Shown piece after piece: positions 52,238-60,362 of a DNA stretch of 64,000 nt. The DNA comes from Chryseobacterium sp. JM1 (GTDB lineage Bacteria; Bacteroidota; Bacteroidia; Flavobacteriales; Weeksellaceae), in assembly GCF_000737715.1 (NCBI RefSeq), contig NZ_JPRN01000011.1, positions 1 through 64,000 of the forward strand, in the 5' to 3' direction. Position 1 is the stretch's first letter. Each line of letters opens with the position of its first letter. Under the pieces are notes generated by a model, which saw only the letters and a list, made by a program, of their open reading frames with translations, had not been told where the DNA came from and searched no databases. The position numbers and the translations under genes were made by a program.

Positions 52238-53170
52238 TTAATACTCCTTAGAAAACACAACCTTCATCTGATAACTCTTCGGTGTCACACCCACCAGCTG
52301 CTTAAACACCCTCGTAAAATAATTCGTGTCCGAAAAACCCGTTTGATAGGCAGTTTCCTTAATACTGTTCTGACCCGCGAGCAATTCCTTTGCCCGGTTG
52401 ATTCTTTCCTGCAGGATAAAATCATTTGGGGAAGTGCCCAATTCGTCTTTGAACATTTTAAAAAAATTGGACTTGCTGACGTAAGCCAGTTTGGCCATAC
52501 TGTCGATGGACAGCTTTTGATGAAGGTTTTTTCTGATGTAATCTACGGCAAAACCTATTCTGGATTTATTTTTAGCGATATTTTTTTCTACCATACTTCT
52601 GGCTTGAGTCTGCATTAGTCTGATCAGAAGTTCTTTTAAAGCGAAATCTGCCATGATATCCTTTTGGGAATTATCATCCATAGCAATTCTCATGATATTG
52701 TTGGTAGCGGAAGTTAAAGATTCATTATTAAAGAGAAAAAATTCATCCAGTTGGATGTTCCATTGTGAAGTTTCGTCTACTTTAGGAAGGCTGTAATTTA
52801 AATAATTAAGAGAATCCTCTATAAAATCAGGATTAAGACTTAAAGAAATACATTGGGTTGGGGCTTCATCTGCTTCAGGAAAATCGATGACCATGGTTTC
52901 ACCGGGTGCTACCAGAACACTTTCTCCCGGAAAATAATCAAAATAACCCGTTTTATTGTCCAGCTTCATGTGTTTTTTGCCTCTCAGCATGGCCGTGAAA
53001 GCAATGTTTTCAAAGTGAAGTTTGACACCGAAAGCTGCTTTATGCGTTTCGTATATACTGAATTCACAGTTGTTTAGATTGAATTTTGTCTGGTTTTCAA
53101 CAAGGTTCAATAACTGGCTCTCCTTCTTCAATTCAGGAGTATTTAATAAAAATTTATTATTGTTATTCAT
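52238..53170 (-). CDS. AraC-family transcriptional regulator of the aldehyde/alcohol dehydrogenase module
   Basis: A 310-aa regulator; the ATG at 53170 (MNNNNKFLLN) was preferred over the in-frame TTG at 53194. The N-terminal part matches AraC_N-type sensors (FSIYETHKAAFGVKLHFEN, GESVLVAPGETMVIDFPEA). The C-terminal double helix-turn-helix is clear (LSIDSMAKLAYVSKSNFFKMF; SIKETAYQTGFSDTNYFTRVF; GVTPKSYQ). It is divergent from an aldehyde dehydrogenase gene with a 178-bp shared region, the standard layout for activators of alcohol/aldehyde oxidation. Confidence 0.92.
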   Translation of the reverse strand: MNNNNKFLLNTPELKKESQLLNLVENQTKFNLNNCEFSIYETHKAAFGVKLHFENIAFTAMLRGKKHMKLDNKTGYFDYFPGESVLVAPGETMVIDFPEADEAPTQCISLSLNPDFIEDSLNYLNYSLPKVDETSQWNIQLDEFFLFNNESLTSATNNIMRIAMDDNSQKDIMADFALKELLIRLMQTQARSMVEKNIAKNKSRIGFAVDYIRKNLHQKLSIDSMAKLAYVSKSNFFKMFKDELGTSPNDFILQERINRAKELLAGQNSIKETAYQTGFSDTNYFTRVFKQLVGVTPKSYQMKVVFSKEY

Positions 53171-53348
53171 TTCTAAACATTTTGTAAAACCCAATCACTC
53201 AAATATATAAATTTTAGGCCTACACTGTTGTTAATAAAATTATAAAATTGAACATCTGCACTATTGTGATGTTTTTTTATACGATTGTGCTATTGCTTTT
53301 TCATCTGTAAATGTAACTTGGCTTTACGAAAAAATTAAAATTACTAAT

Positions 53349-54878
53349 ATGAGCACAATTACAGAACCAAAATCAGAGACCGCATTTCAGTGGCCTGAAT
53401 TCAAAAACAAATATGATAATTACATTGACGGAAAATTCACACCTCCGGTTAACGGACAGTATTTCAATGTAGTTTCACCGGTTAACGGGAAAAACTTCAC
53501 TCAGGTAGCCCATTCATCCAAAGAAGACCTGGAACTGGCTGTCAATGCTGCGGACAAAGCATTCCAAACCTGGAAAAACACCTCTTCTACAGAAAGAAGT
53601 ATCATCCTGAATAAAATAGCAGACCGGATCGAGCAAAATCTTGAACACCTTGCCATCGTTGAAACCATCGACAACGGAAAAGCTGTCAGAGAAACTTTAG
53701 CAGCGGATTTACCGCTTGCGGTAGACCATTTCAGATATTTTGCTTCCGTGGTACGCGCAGAAGAAGGTTCACATAACGAACTTGATAAAGATACCGTTTC
53801 CCTGATTGTTCACGAACCGCTGGGTGTAATCGCACAGATCATCCCTTGGAATTTCCCGATCTTGATGGCCGTGTGGAAATTAGCTCCGGCTTTGGCAGCA
53901 GGAAATTGCGTAGTGCTAAAACCGGCAGAAAGTACTCCGGTTTCCATTATGGTTTTAATGGAAATCATTGGAGATTTATTACCTGCGGGAGTTATTAATA
54001 TCGTTAACGGTTTCGGAGCAGAACTGGGAAGAGCTTTGGTAACCAATCCTAAAGTATCAAAAGCTGCATTCACGGGTTCTACAGCTACTGGACGTCTTGT
54101 GATGCAGTATGCCACAGAAAATATTATCCCGGTAACCCTTGAGTTAGGGGGGAAATCTCCAAATGTTTTCTTCAGTTCAGTAATGGATGCAGATGATGCA
54201 TTCCTCGATAAAGCCATTGAAGGAGCTGTGCTTTTTGCTCTTAATCAGGGGGAAATCTGTACGTGTCCTTCAAGACTGTTGGTTCAGGAAGATATTGCAG
54301 ATGCATTTATTGAAAAAGTAATCGAAAGAGTAAAAGCCATCAAAGTAGGAAATCCATTGGATAAAACCGTGATGATGGGTGCTCAGGCTTCTCAGATCCA
54401 GAAAGATAAAATCCTTTCCTACATCCAGCTTGGAAAAGAAGAAGGCGCTGAGGTTCTTGTAGGCGGAGAAGTAAACAATGTAGGAGAAGATCTTGAAGAC
54501 GGATTCTATATCCAGCCGACTATTTTCAAAGGGAATAACAGAATGAGAATCTTCCAGGAGGAGATCTTCGGACCTGTATTGGCATTTACCACTTTCAAAG
54601 ACGAAGAAGAAGCTGTAAAAATTGCCAATGATACTATCTACGGACTTGGTGCAGGGGTTTGGACAAGGGATGCACACCAGTTGTACAATGTTCCGCGTCA
54701 CATTCAGGCGGGAAGAGTTTGGGTGAATCAGTACCACTCGTATCCTGCGGGAGCACCTTTCGGAGGGTATAAGCAGTCGGGAATCGGTAGAGAGAATCAC
54801 AAAATGATGCTTGACCACTACCGTCAGACTAAAAACATGCTGATCTCTTACAACAAGAACAAATTAGGTTTCTTTTAA
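53349..54878 (+). CDS. NAD(P)-dependent aldehyde dehydrogenase (ExaC/AldB-like)
   Basis: A 509-aa aldehyde dehydrogenase oxidising aldehydes to acids. Seen: IIPWNFPI cofactor segment, FTGSTATGR, the general base Glu265 in LELGGKSPN, the catalytic Cys304 in NQGEICTCPSR (the CTCPSR form is typical of ExaC/AldB enzymes) and FGGYKQSGIGRE near the C-terminus. It is encoded with a zinc alcohol dehydrogenase and a DUF779 protein on the same strand, and divergent from an AraC regulator, suggesting detoxification or use of short-chain alcohols and aldehydes. Confidence 0.95.
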   Translation: MSTITEPKSETAFQWPEFKNKYDNYIDGKFTPPVNGQYFNVVSPVNGKNFTQVAHSSKEDLELAVNAADKAFQTWKNTSSTERSIILNKIADRIEQNLEHLAIVETIDNGKAVRETLAADLPLAVDHFRYFASVVRAEEGSHNELDKDTVSLIVHEPLGVIAQIIPWNFPILMAVWKLAPALAAGNCVVLKPAESTPVSIMVLMEIIGDLLPAGVINIVNGFGAELGRALVTNPKVSKAAFTGSTATGRLVMQYATENIIPVTLELGGKSPNVFFSSVMDADDAFLDKAIEGAVLFALNQGEICTCPSRLLVQEDIADAFIEKVIERVKAIKVGNPLDKTVMMGAQASQIQKDKILSYIQLGKEEGAEVLVGGEVNNVGEDLEDGFYIQPTIFKGNNRMRIFQEEIFGPVLAFTTFKDEEEAVKIANDTIYGLGAGVWTRDAHQLYNVPRHIQAGRVWVNQYHSYPAGAPFGGYKQSGIGRENHKMMLDHYRQTKNMLISYNKNKLGFF

Positions 54879-54891
54879 TTTTTAAATATTA

Positions 54892-55025
54892 GGGCGTGCC
54901 CGTTTGCCCCGGCAGAGCCGGGGCAAAACGGTCGGGCTATTCCAGGGCTTCACTTCGTTTCGGTGCTCCATTTCATTCCGCACCGGCTCGTTCCTCGCCG
55001 CCCTTCCTATCCCTCACGCGGAAAA
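54892..55025. repeat. GC-rich hairpin (REP-like) element
   Basis: Starts with GGGCGTGCCCG and contains a nested hairpin: TTTGCCCCGGC / GCCGGGGCAAA (54903-54927) enclosed by GCCCG / CGGGC (54898-54937). It continues with a GC-rich, CTTCACTTCGTTTCGGTG-type palindromic tail ending CCCTCACGCGG. Far more GC-rich than the surroundings. It resembles REP-like elements dispersed in Flavobacteriia; no ORF. Confidence 0.65.
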
Positions 55026-55095
55026 ATAGATGTCCTTATCTGAAGTATTTCGGGTAAGCAGGAATTCTGTTGCTGGTAAGGGAGGAACTTTTAAT

Positions 55096-55452
55096 GTGAA
55101 TGGTCAATTTTGCTTCGCAAGTCAATAGTCAATGATCGGCTGGTAGTAGGATTCACAATTGACGATTCACCATTCACAAGAAAATGATATGGATGGTCAA
55201 TTTTGCTTCGCAAGTCAATAGTCAATGATCGGCTGGTAGTAGGATTCACAATTGACGATTCACCATTCACAAGAAAATGATGTGAATGGTCAATTTTGCT
55301 TCGCAAGTCAATAGTCAATGATCGGCTGGTAGTAGGATTCACAATTGACGATTCACCTTTCACAAGAAAATGATGTGAATGGTCAATTTTGCTTCGCAAG
55401 TCAATAGTGAATGATGGACCGCTAGTAAAATTCACAATTCACGATTGACAAT
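55096..55452. repeat. 93-bp tandem repeat, nearly four copies
   Basis: Units begin at about 55101, 55194, 55287 and 55380 (TGGTCAATTTTGCTTCGCAA), exactly 93 bp apart; the first three are almost identical and the last diverges after about 45 bp. Each unit has inverted ends (GTGAATGGT / ACCATTCAC), a TTGCTTCGCAA hairpin core and heptad arms (GTCAATA, GTCAATG). Because 93 is a multiple of 3, a repetitive 31-aa frame appears on the minus strand, which I do not regard as a gene. Confidence 0.9.
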
Positions 55453-55484
55453 TAACTCCAAATAACCAACTAAACTCAAAAAAT

Positions 55485-56519
55485 ATGATTCCAAAAACAA
55501 TGAAAGCCGCTGTAGTTCAGGGCTACGGGCAACCACTCAAAATAGAAGAAGTTCCGGTAAAAGTACCCGGAAGATATGAAGTATTGGTCAAGGTAATCGC
55601 CTGTGGAGTATGCCATACGGATTTACATGCTGTAGATGGCGACTGGCCGGCAAAACCCAAAATGCCCCTGATTCCCGGACATGAAGGCGTAGGAATCGTA
55701 GTGGCCTGCGGACCGGAAGCACAGGTGAAAGAAGGTGATGCTGTAGGAGTTCCGTGGCTGTACAGTGCCTGCGGATGCTGTGACTACTGTATTACCGGTT
55801 GGGAAACATTGTGTGAAGCTCAGAAAAATGGTGGCTACAGTGTAGATGGAGGATTTGCAGAATACGTTATTGCAGATTCCAGGTATGTAGGGCATCTAAA
55901 ATCTGATGTCAACTTTTTGGAAATTGCACCTATTTTATGCGCAGGAGTAACCGTTTATAAAGGGTTGAAAGAAACCGAAACAAAACCCGGGGAATGGGTC
56001 GCCATCTCTGGAATAGGAGGATTGGGACATGTGGCGGTTCAGTATGCCAAAGCGATGGGAATGCATGTGGCAGCTATTGATGTCGCGGATGATAAACTAG
56101 AACTTGCAAAAAAATTAGGAGCAGACCTTGTAGTGAATGCAAAAACTACAGATCCCGGACAGTATTTACATAAAGAAGTCGGAGGAATGCACGGTGCACT
56201 CATTACAGCCGTTTCCCCGATTGCTTTCAAACAGGGAATAGATGTGTTGAGAAGAAAAGGAACCATTGCCCTCAACGGACTTCCTCCCGGTTCTTTTGAA
56301 CTGCCAATCTTCGAAACCGTATTAAAGAGAATAACCGTGAGAGGATCTATTGTCGGAACAAGGAAAGATCTTCAGGAAGCGCTGGATTTCGCCAACGAAG
56401 GCCTTGTAAAAGCAACGGTAACCTCTGCAAAACTGGAAGATATCAATGATGTTTTTGATAAAATGAAGAAAGGACAGATAGACGGCAGAATCGTTCTCGA
56501 TATTGCCGGCTCAAATTAA
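55485..56519 (+). CDS. adhP: Zinc-dependent alcohol dehydrogenase
   Basis: A 344-aa medium-chain dehydrogenase of the AdhP type, interconverting primary alcohols and aldehydes with NAD. Catalytic zinc ligands lie in ACGVCHTDLH and PGHEGVG (His66, Glu67) and ILCAGVTVYKG; structural zinc cysteines in SACGCCDYCITGWETLC. The Rossmann segment is GIGGLGHVAVQYAKAMG. It should produce or consume the substrate of the aldehyde dehydrogenase upstream. A 606-bp repeat-filled spacer separates the two genes, so it may need its own promoter. Confidence 0.94.
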   Translation: MIPKTMKAAVVQGYGQPLKIEEVPVKVPGRYEVLVKVIACGVCHTDLHAVDGDWPAKPKMPLIPGHEGVGIVVACGPEAQVKEGDAVGVPWLYSACGCCDYCITGWETLCEAQKNGGYSVDGGFAEYVIADSRYVGHLKSDVNFLEIAPILCAGVTVYKGLKETETKPGEWVAISGIGGLGHVAVQYAKAMGMHVAAIDVADDKLELAKKLGADLVVNAKTTDPGQYLHKEVGGMHGALITAVSPIAFKQGIDVLRRKGTIALNGLPPGSFELPIFETVLKRITVRGSIVGTRKDLQEALDFANEGLVKATVTSAKLEDINDVFDKMKKGQIDGRIVLDIAGSN

Positions 56520-56534
56520 ATAATGGATTAATGT

Positions 56535-56564
56535 GTCCGGCAAAATGATCTGCCGGACTTTTTT
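56535..56564 (+). terminator. Terminator after adhP
   Basis: Perfect 8-bp stem GTCCGGCA / TGCCGGAC, 8-nt loop, followed by six T. Confidence 0.9.
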
Positions 56565-56690
56565 ATTCCTGATATGACAGTGTATATGAAAATATTTACT
56601 GTCTAAATATTTGATGGCAAGGAAAAATCTGCGTCATTTGTGTAATCTGCAAGAATACAAATCTGATGAGTTTCATCAACTGCATTTTTC

Positions 56691-56775
56691 AGCATGACAG
56701 CAGTATACAATTTTTATCGGAGATAAAAATCTTTGCGCCTTAAAAACAGATTGAAGAAAAAAATAGCGCCCTTGC
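56691..56775. repeat. Second copy of the ATCGGAGATAAAA dispersed repeat
   Basis: Matches 17782-17865 in sequence and order (ACAATTTTTATCGGAGATAA, CTTTGCGCCTTAAAA, GCGCC). It lies in the 339-bp spacer between adhP and the DUF779 gene, which also has a fragment AATCTGCGTCATTTGTG related to the 19-kb repeats. No gene was seen. Confidence 0.7.
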
Positions 56776-56858
56776 AAAAAAAAAAATATACGGAAGAACC
56801 GTTAATCAAATCTTCGTACCTTAATACAAACAAACCCGTTTAATTAAAAGAAAAAAAA

Positions 56859-57242
56859 ATGGAAACCACTATATCCAGATTATCAGCAACAGAAAAAGCA
56901 CTTGATGTCATTTATCAGCTGGAAGATAAATACGGTGCACTGATGTTTTACCAGGCAGGCGGATGCTGTGAAGGGACCCAGCCGCAATGCTTTGAGAAAG
57001 GCGGATTTTTTCCCCGGATGAATGATGCCATGATTGGAACCATCAACGGCCATGAATTCTGGATAGACCGCGATTTATTCGAATACTGGAAATATTCTCA
57101 TTTCACATTGGACGTTACAGACGGCTTCGGGCCGGGAGGATTTTCTCTCGAAACCCCTTTGGGAAAAACATTCAAAGTTAATTACAGACTCTTCACCAAA
57201 GAAGAATATGAAAATCTGGAACCTGTAAAGCGCAGTGAGTAA
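56859..57242 (+). CDS. DUF779 family protein
   Basis: A 127-aa cytoplasmic protein of the DUF779 family, which is regularly found next to ExaC-type aldehyde dehydrogenases. Conserved features are FYQAGGCCEGTQPQCF with a paired Cys and a third Cys, DAMIGTINGHEFWIDRD and the C-terminal DGFGPGGFSLETPLGKTF. The Cys-rich loop may bind metal or react with aldehydes; its biochemical role is unknown. It belongs functionally with the ALDH and ADH genes upstream. Confidence 0.9.
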   Translation: METTISRLSATEKALDVIYQLEDKYGALMFYQAGGCCEGTQPQCFEKGGFFPRMNDAMIGTINGHEFWIDRDLFEYWKYSHFTLDVTDGFGPGGFSLETPLGKTFKVNYRLFTKEEYENLEPVKRSE

Positions 57243-57322
57243 AATGGGCAAAGGCCGATATTCTTTGATAGGATAGCTTGTGAAAACCATAGTGAAATCA
57301 AACATAACATTGAAAAACAATC

Positions 57323-57350
57323 GGGTAAAAAATGACTCTTACCCTTTTTT
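57323..57350 (+). terminator. Terminator after the DUF779 gene
   Basis: Stem GGGTAA / TTACCC with a 10-nt loop followed by six T. A three-copy heptad repeat (TTGATTC type) follows at 57379-57399. Confidence 0.7.
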
Positions 57351-57378
57351 GTAATGTCTGACGTCTGATTTTTCTATC

Positions 57379-57399
57379 TTGATTCTTGGTTCTTTATTC
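57379..57399. repeat. Heptanucleotide repeat, 3 copies
   Basis: TTGATTC, TTGGTTC, TTTATTC in tandem, related to 855-889, between converging genes. Confidence 0.55.
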
Positions 57400-57407
57400 T
57401 TTTCCCA

Positions 57408-58607
57408 TCACACCTTGACAAATCGATTCACAAACATCGCTGCCACAATATCTCCTACAGCATTCAAAACAGTTGCTAAAGGATCTACCAATGTTCCAAT
57501 GATCATCACAGCAGGAATTGCTTCCTGTGGTAATTTATATACCGAAATCATCAGCATTTCCCCAATATATCCACCGTTTGGAATTCCGCCGGCTACAATG
57601 CTTACAAACACTGTGATTCCTAAAGCAAGCAATAAATTGGCCGGATCAAAAAAATCTTTTCCAATAATCAGAAAAGCAACATATATCTTGATAATGGATG
57701 ACATGGAAGAGCCATTCTTATGCAGCGTGGTTCCGATAGGGATTACCAGGTTCGCTATAGAATTCGGAATGCCGATTTTAGAGGCGGCCTGAAGATTAGC
57801 TGGCATTGTGGCAAAGCTGCTGCAGGTGCTCAGGGCAGTTAGAGTAGGGTATACTGCATTCGTCCAGAAACTTTTGATTCCCTTTTGCCCGTCTGCCATA
57901 AAAGCGTACAGTGAAAAGAAGACAAAGAAATAAACGATTCCTGCGATATAATAAAGACCTAATGGTCTAGCATAAAATCCAAAAAGTTGTGGCCCCAGTG
58001 TAGCTACCTGATAAGCAAAATAAGCTCCAAGACCAATAGGAGCAAGCTTCATAATCAATAGAAGAAGTTCCTTCATCACCTCATATCCTGAAGCGATAAA
58101 AAGTCTGAACGGCTGACCTTTTTCTCCTGACTTTCGCGCTGCAAACCCAGTCATGAAAGCGAAAATTAATAGAGCCAGCATATTTTGCCTTGAAAAAAGC
58201 TGCGTAAATTCTCCAACAGTAAAGAAACTGACAATCCTGTTCCCCCAGCTGTCTTCACTGGCAGCTTCAGAAATTAGTTCCGAACTGCCTGAAACTCCTG
58301 AAACAGGAAATACATAAACGGCACAAATTGTAAAAACTGCCGCCGTTAAAATAAAGAACAGAAAAGTGAAGGACATCACCAGAATGATTTTTCCAAACTT
58401 AGACTGCTGTTCCAGGGAAGCAATAGAATTGGAAACGGCAAAAAACACCAGTGGTACTACACTCACAAAAAGAAGGTTCAGGAAGATATCACCCAGTGGC
58501 TTGATATAATCCACAATATCCGGAGCAGTAATACCTATAATGCTTCCCGCAACAATTCCTAATAGTAAAAGTATAATTCCTGAGTAGTTGTTCAGTACCT
58601 CTTTCAT
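57408..58607 (-). CDS. Dicarboxylate/amino acid:cation symporter (SDF/DAACS family)
   Basis: A 399-aa inner-membrane transporter with about eight helices and two re-entrant loops. The family signatures are visible: the N-terminal GDIFLNLLFVSVVPLVFFAV, the Ser-containing TCSSFATMPANLQ hairpin, NLVIPIGTTLHKNGSS with the helix-7 NxxGT-like motif, and the C-terminal AVGDIVAAMFVNR. It imports C4-dicarboxylates or acidic/neutral amino acids with H+ or Na+. It starts at ATG (minus, 58607) and has no obvious operon partners. Confidence 0.92.
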   Translation of the reverse strand: MKEVLNNYSGIILLLLGIVAGSIIGITAPDIVDYIKPLGDIFLNLLFVSVVPLVFFAVSNSIASLEQQSKFGKIILVMSFTFLFFILTAAVFTICAVYVFPVSGVSGSSELISEAASEDSWGNRIVSFFTVGEFTQLFSRQNMLALLIFAFMTGFAARKSGEKGQPFRLFIASGYEVMKELLLLIMKLAPIGLGAYFAYQVATLGPQLFGFYARPLGLYYIAGIVYFFVFFSLYAFMADGQKGIKSFWTNAVYPTLTALSTCSSFATMPANLQAASKIGIPNSIANLVIPIGTTLHKNGSSMSSIIKIYVAFLIIGKDFFDPANLLLALGITVFVSIVAGGIPNGGYIGEMLMISVYKLPQEAIPAVMIIGTLVDPLATVLNAVGDIVAAMFVNRFVKV

Positions 58608-58908
58608 TCAACGCTTTTTATCAAAGATAAGTTATTTTTTTAGTGTAAAATAAATAATGAATGCACCGATATCAGATTTTTTGAGGTTAAAAGTAATAAG
58701 TATGAAATCAAAGTATTATTCCTGTTCTGGTGAAATTTTATTATGAATTGATGTGTTTTGTAATATTATTTTAATTTTTAATTATCTATTTTATTATTTT
58801 ATTAATAACCTTTAGTTTGTTTTGTTGTTTATTTGGTAAAATTAATTTGTTTTATTTGAATTATTTTTAATACTTTGGCTCCTGTTTAATTTAAAACAAA
58901 TACACATT
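58608..58908. other. AT-rich divergent intergenic region
   Basis: A 301-bp spacer between the symporter and the S8 protease, strongly AT-rich in 58740-58870. TACTTTG near 58872 approximates a -7 box (one base short). Nothing else was seen. Confidence 0.5.
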
Positions 58909-60264
58909 ATGAAAAACAAAAACAAAATTTCGTTACTGATGATCATTGCCCTGTTCGCTACAAGTTGTAATACGGATAGAACAAGTGATTTAAAAGAAGA
59001 GAATGAAACAGCTGCATTAAAAAGTTCAGTTTCTTCCGATTCTTCGAAGCCCATTCAGGGACAGTACATCGTTGTCTTAAAAGACGGTGTTCTAAATGCA
59101 AACGGCCTTGGAGTTGCCAAAAGTACAGGCGGTGATAAAGAAAGCTATGAGAGAAACAACAGCGTACTGTTAAGCAAGTTGAGAAGTAATGCAGAAGGTT
59201 TGAAACTGGGCATTGACAATCAGAAAATATCCAATGTTTTTGGCTACGCCCTGGAGGGTTTTGTTGCTAAAAATCTTACGGATGCTGATGTGGAGCTTCT
59301 TAAAAAAGACAGTAGAGTACAAAGCATTGATCAGGATTATTTGATCACATTAGGTAAGCCGATAGAAGAAACAGTTGCTTCTAAAGCTGTTACCGGACAG
59401 GAAACTCCTTGGGGAATCACCAGAATAGGAGGTGCTGGAAATGGTGCCGGAAAAACCGCCTGGGTAATTGATACGGGAATTGATCTGGATCACCCTGATC
59501 TTAATGTAGATACGCAGAGAAGTATTTCTTTTGCAGGAGATAATAATCCTGATGACGGAAACGGACACGGAACCCATGTTGCAGGAACTATTGCGGCAAT
59601 TAATAATGATATAGGAGTTGTTGGTGTTGCTGCAGGAGCCAAAGTGGTTGCATTGAAAGTTCTGAATAATAACGGGGAGGGAGACTTTTCATGGTCTGTT
59701 TCTGCTTTGGACTATGTATATGCTAATGCTTCAGTAAATGATGTAGTTAATATGAGCTTAGGTCCAAAAGCACCTTACAGGCATACAGCCACAGACAATG
59801 CTCTTTTAAAAGTGGCTCAAAAAGGGATTAAGGTAGCGGTAGCTGCAGGAAATTCTTATGATAATGCAAATTTATATTCACCTGCCGCTGTTAATCATGC
59901 TAATATTTACACAATTTCTGCAATAGCGCCCGGAGACTTTTGGGCCTATTTTTCTAATTATGGTACCTGTGTAGATTATGCTGCTCCGGGATACAATGTA
60001 AAATCAACATGGCCAAATGGCGGATATAATACAGTCAGTGGAACGTCCATGGCGTCACCTCATGCAGCGGGAGTCCTGTTATTAGGAAACCCAACACCGG
60101 ATGGTACTGTGAAAGCCGCTTATTGGCAATACAGTTATGGCTTTTTAACTAATGGAACGTATGGTAAATATTATACCGGTAACTATGGAGCTACAAATAG
60201 TTATTCATCTGCGGACAACCGTTATGATAATGACGGTACAAATGACAAGATTATTCACAGATAA
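58909..60264 (+). CDS. Subtilisin-like (S8) serine protease lipoprotein
   Basis: A 451-aa lipoprotein protease (lipobox LFATSC, Cys20). An inhibitor I9-type propeptide follows (GQYIVVLKDG ... DSRVQSIDQDYLI), then the S8 domain with Asp188 (WVIDTGIDLDHPDL), His220 (NGHGTHVAGTIAA), the oxyanion Asn in VAAGNSYDN and Ser380 (SGTSMASPHAAGV). The C-terminal ~60 residues are Tyr/Asn/Gly-rich without a T9SS domain, so it stays membrane-anchored. Located between an AT-rich spacer and a terminator; apparently monocistronic. Confidence 0.93.
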   Translation: MKNKNKISLLMIIALFATSCNTDRTSDLKEENETAALKSSVSSDSSKPIQGQYIVVLKDGVLNANGLGVAKSTGGDKESYERNNSVLLSKLRSNAEGLKLGIDNQKISNVFGYALEGFVAKNLTDADVELLKKDSRVQSIDQDYLITLGKPIEETVASKAVTGQETPWGITRIGGAGNGAGKTAWVIDTGIDLDHPDLNVDTQRSISFAGDNNPDDGNGHGTHVAGTIAAINNDIGVVGVAAGAKVVALKVLNNNGEGDFSWSVSALDYVYANASVNDVVNMSLGPKAPYRHTATDNALLKVAQKGIKVAVAAGNSYDNANLYSPAAVNHANIYTISAIAPGDFWAYFSNYGTCVDYAAPGYNVKSTWPNGGYNTVSGTSMASPHAAGVLLLGNPTPDGTVKAAYWQYSYGFLTNGTYGKYYTGNYGATNSYSSADNRYDNDGTNDKIIHR

Positions 60265-60289
60265 TTCCTTACAGATTTATTATATAACG

Positions 60290-60317
60290 GGCTATCTCAT
60301 TTTTGAGATAGCCTTTT
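60290..60317 (+). terminator. Terminator after the S8 protease, overlapping the next promoter
   Basis: Perfect 10-bp stem GGCTATCTCA / TGAGATAGCC, 4-nt loop, T-run. The last T residues are also part of the -33 TTTG of the cbpA promoter. Confidence 0.9.
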
Positions 60318-60346
60318 GATTTTCAGAGATAAATTTCATAAATTTG
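60315..60346 (+). promoter_or_regulatory. Promoter of cbpA-cbpM
   Basis: TTTG (60315-60318), 20-bp spacer, TAAATTTG (60339-60346): full match to the Bacteroidetes consensus, 16 nt before the start codon. Confidence 0.75.
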
Positions 60347-60362
60347 AGTAAACCTCATTTCT

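Noticed and set aside
55091..55435. Minus-strand frame encoding a repetitive 31-aa peptide (3.7 copies)
   Set aside because: It follows solely from the 93-bp DNA repeat being a multiple of three; the DNA is palindromic intergenic repeat with no promoter or start context.
55096..55452. Possible CRISPR array
   Set aside because: Units are 93 bp and contiguous with no unique spacers, and no cas genes are near.
57379..57792. Plus-strand open frame overlapping the symporter gene
   Set aside because: Antisense to conserved SDF-family transporter motifs; no independent support.
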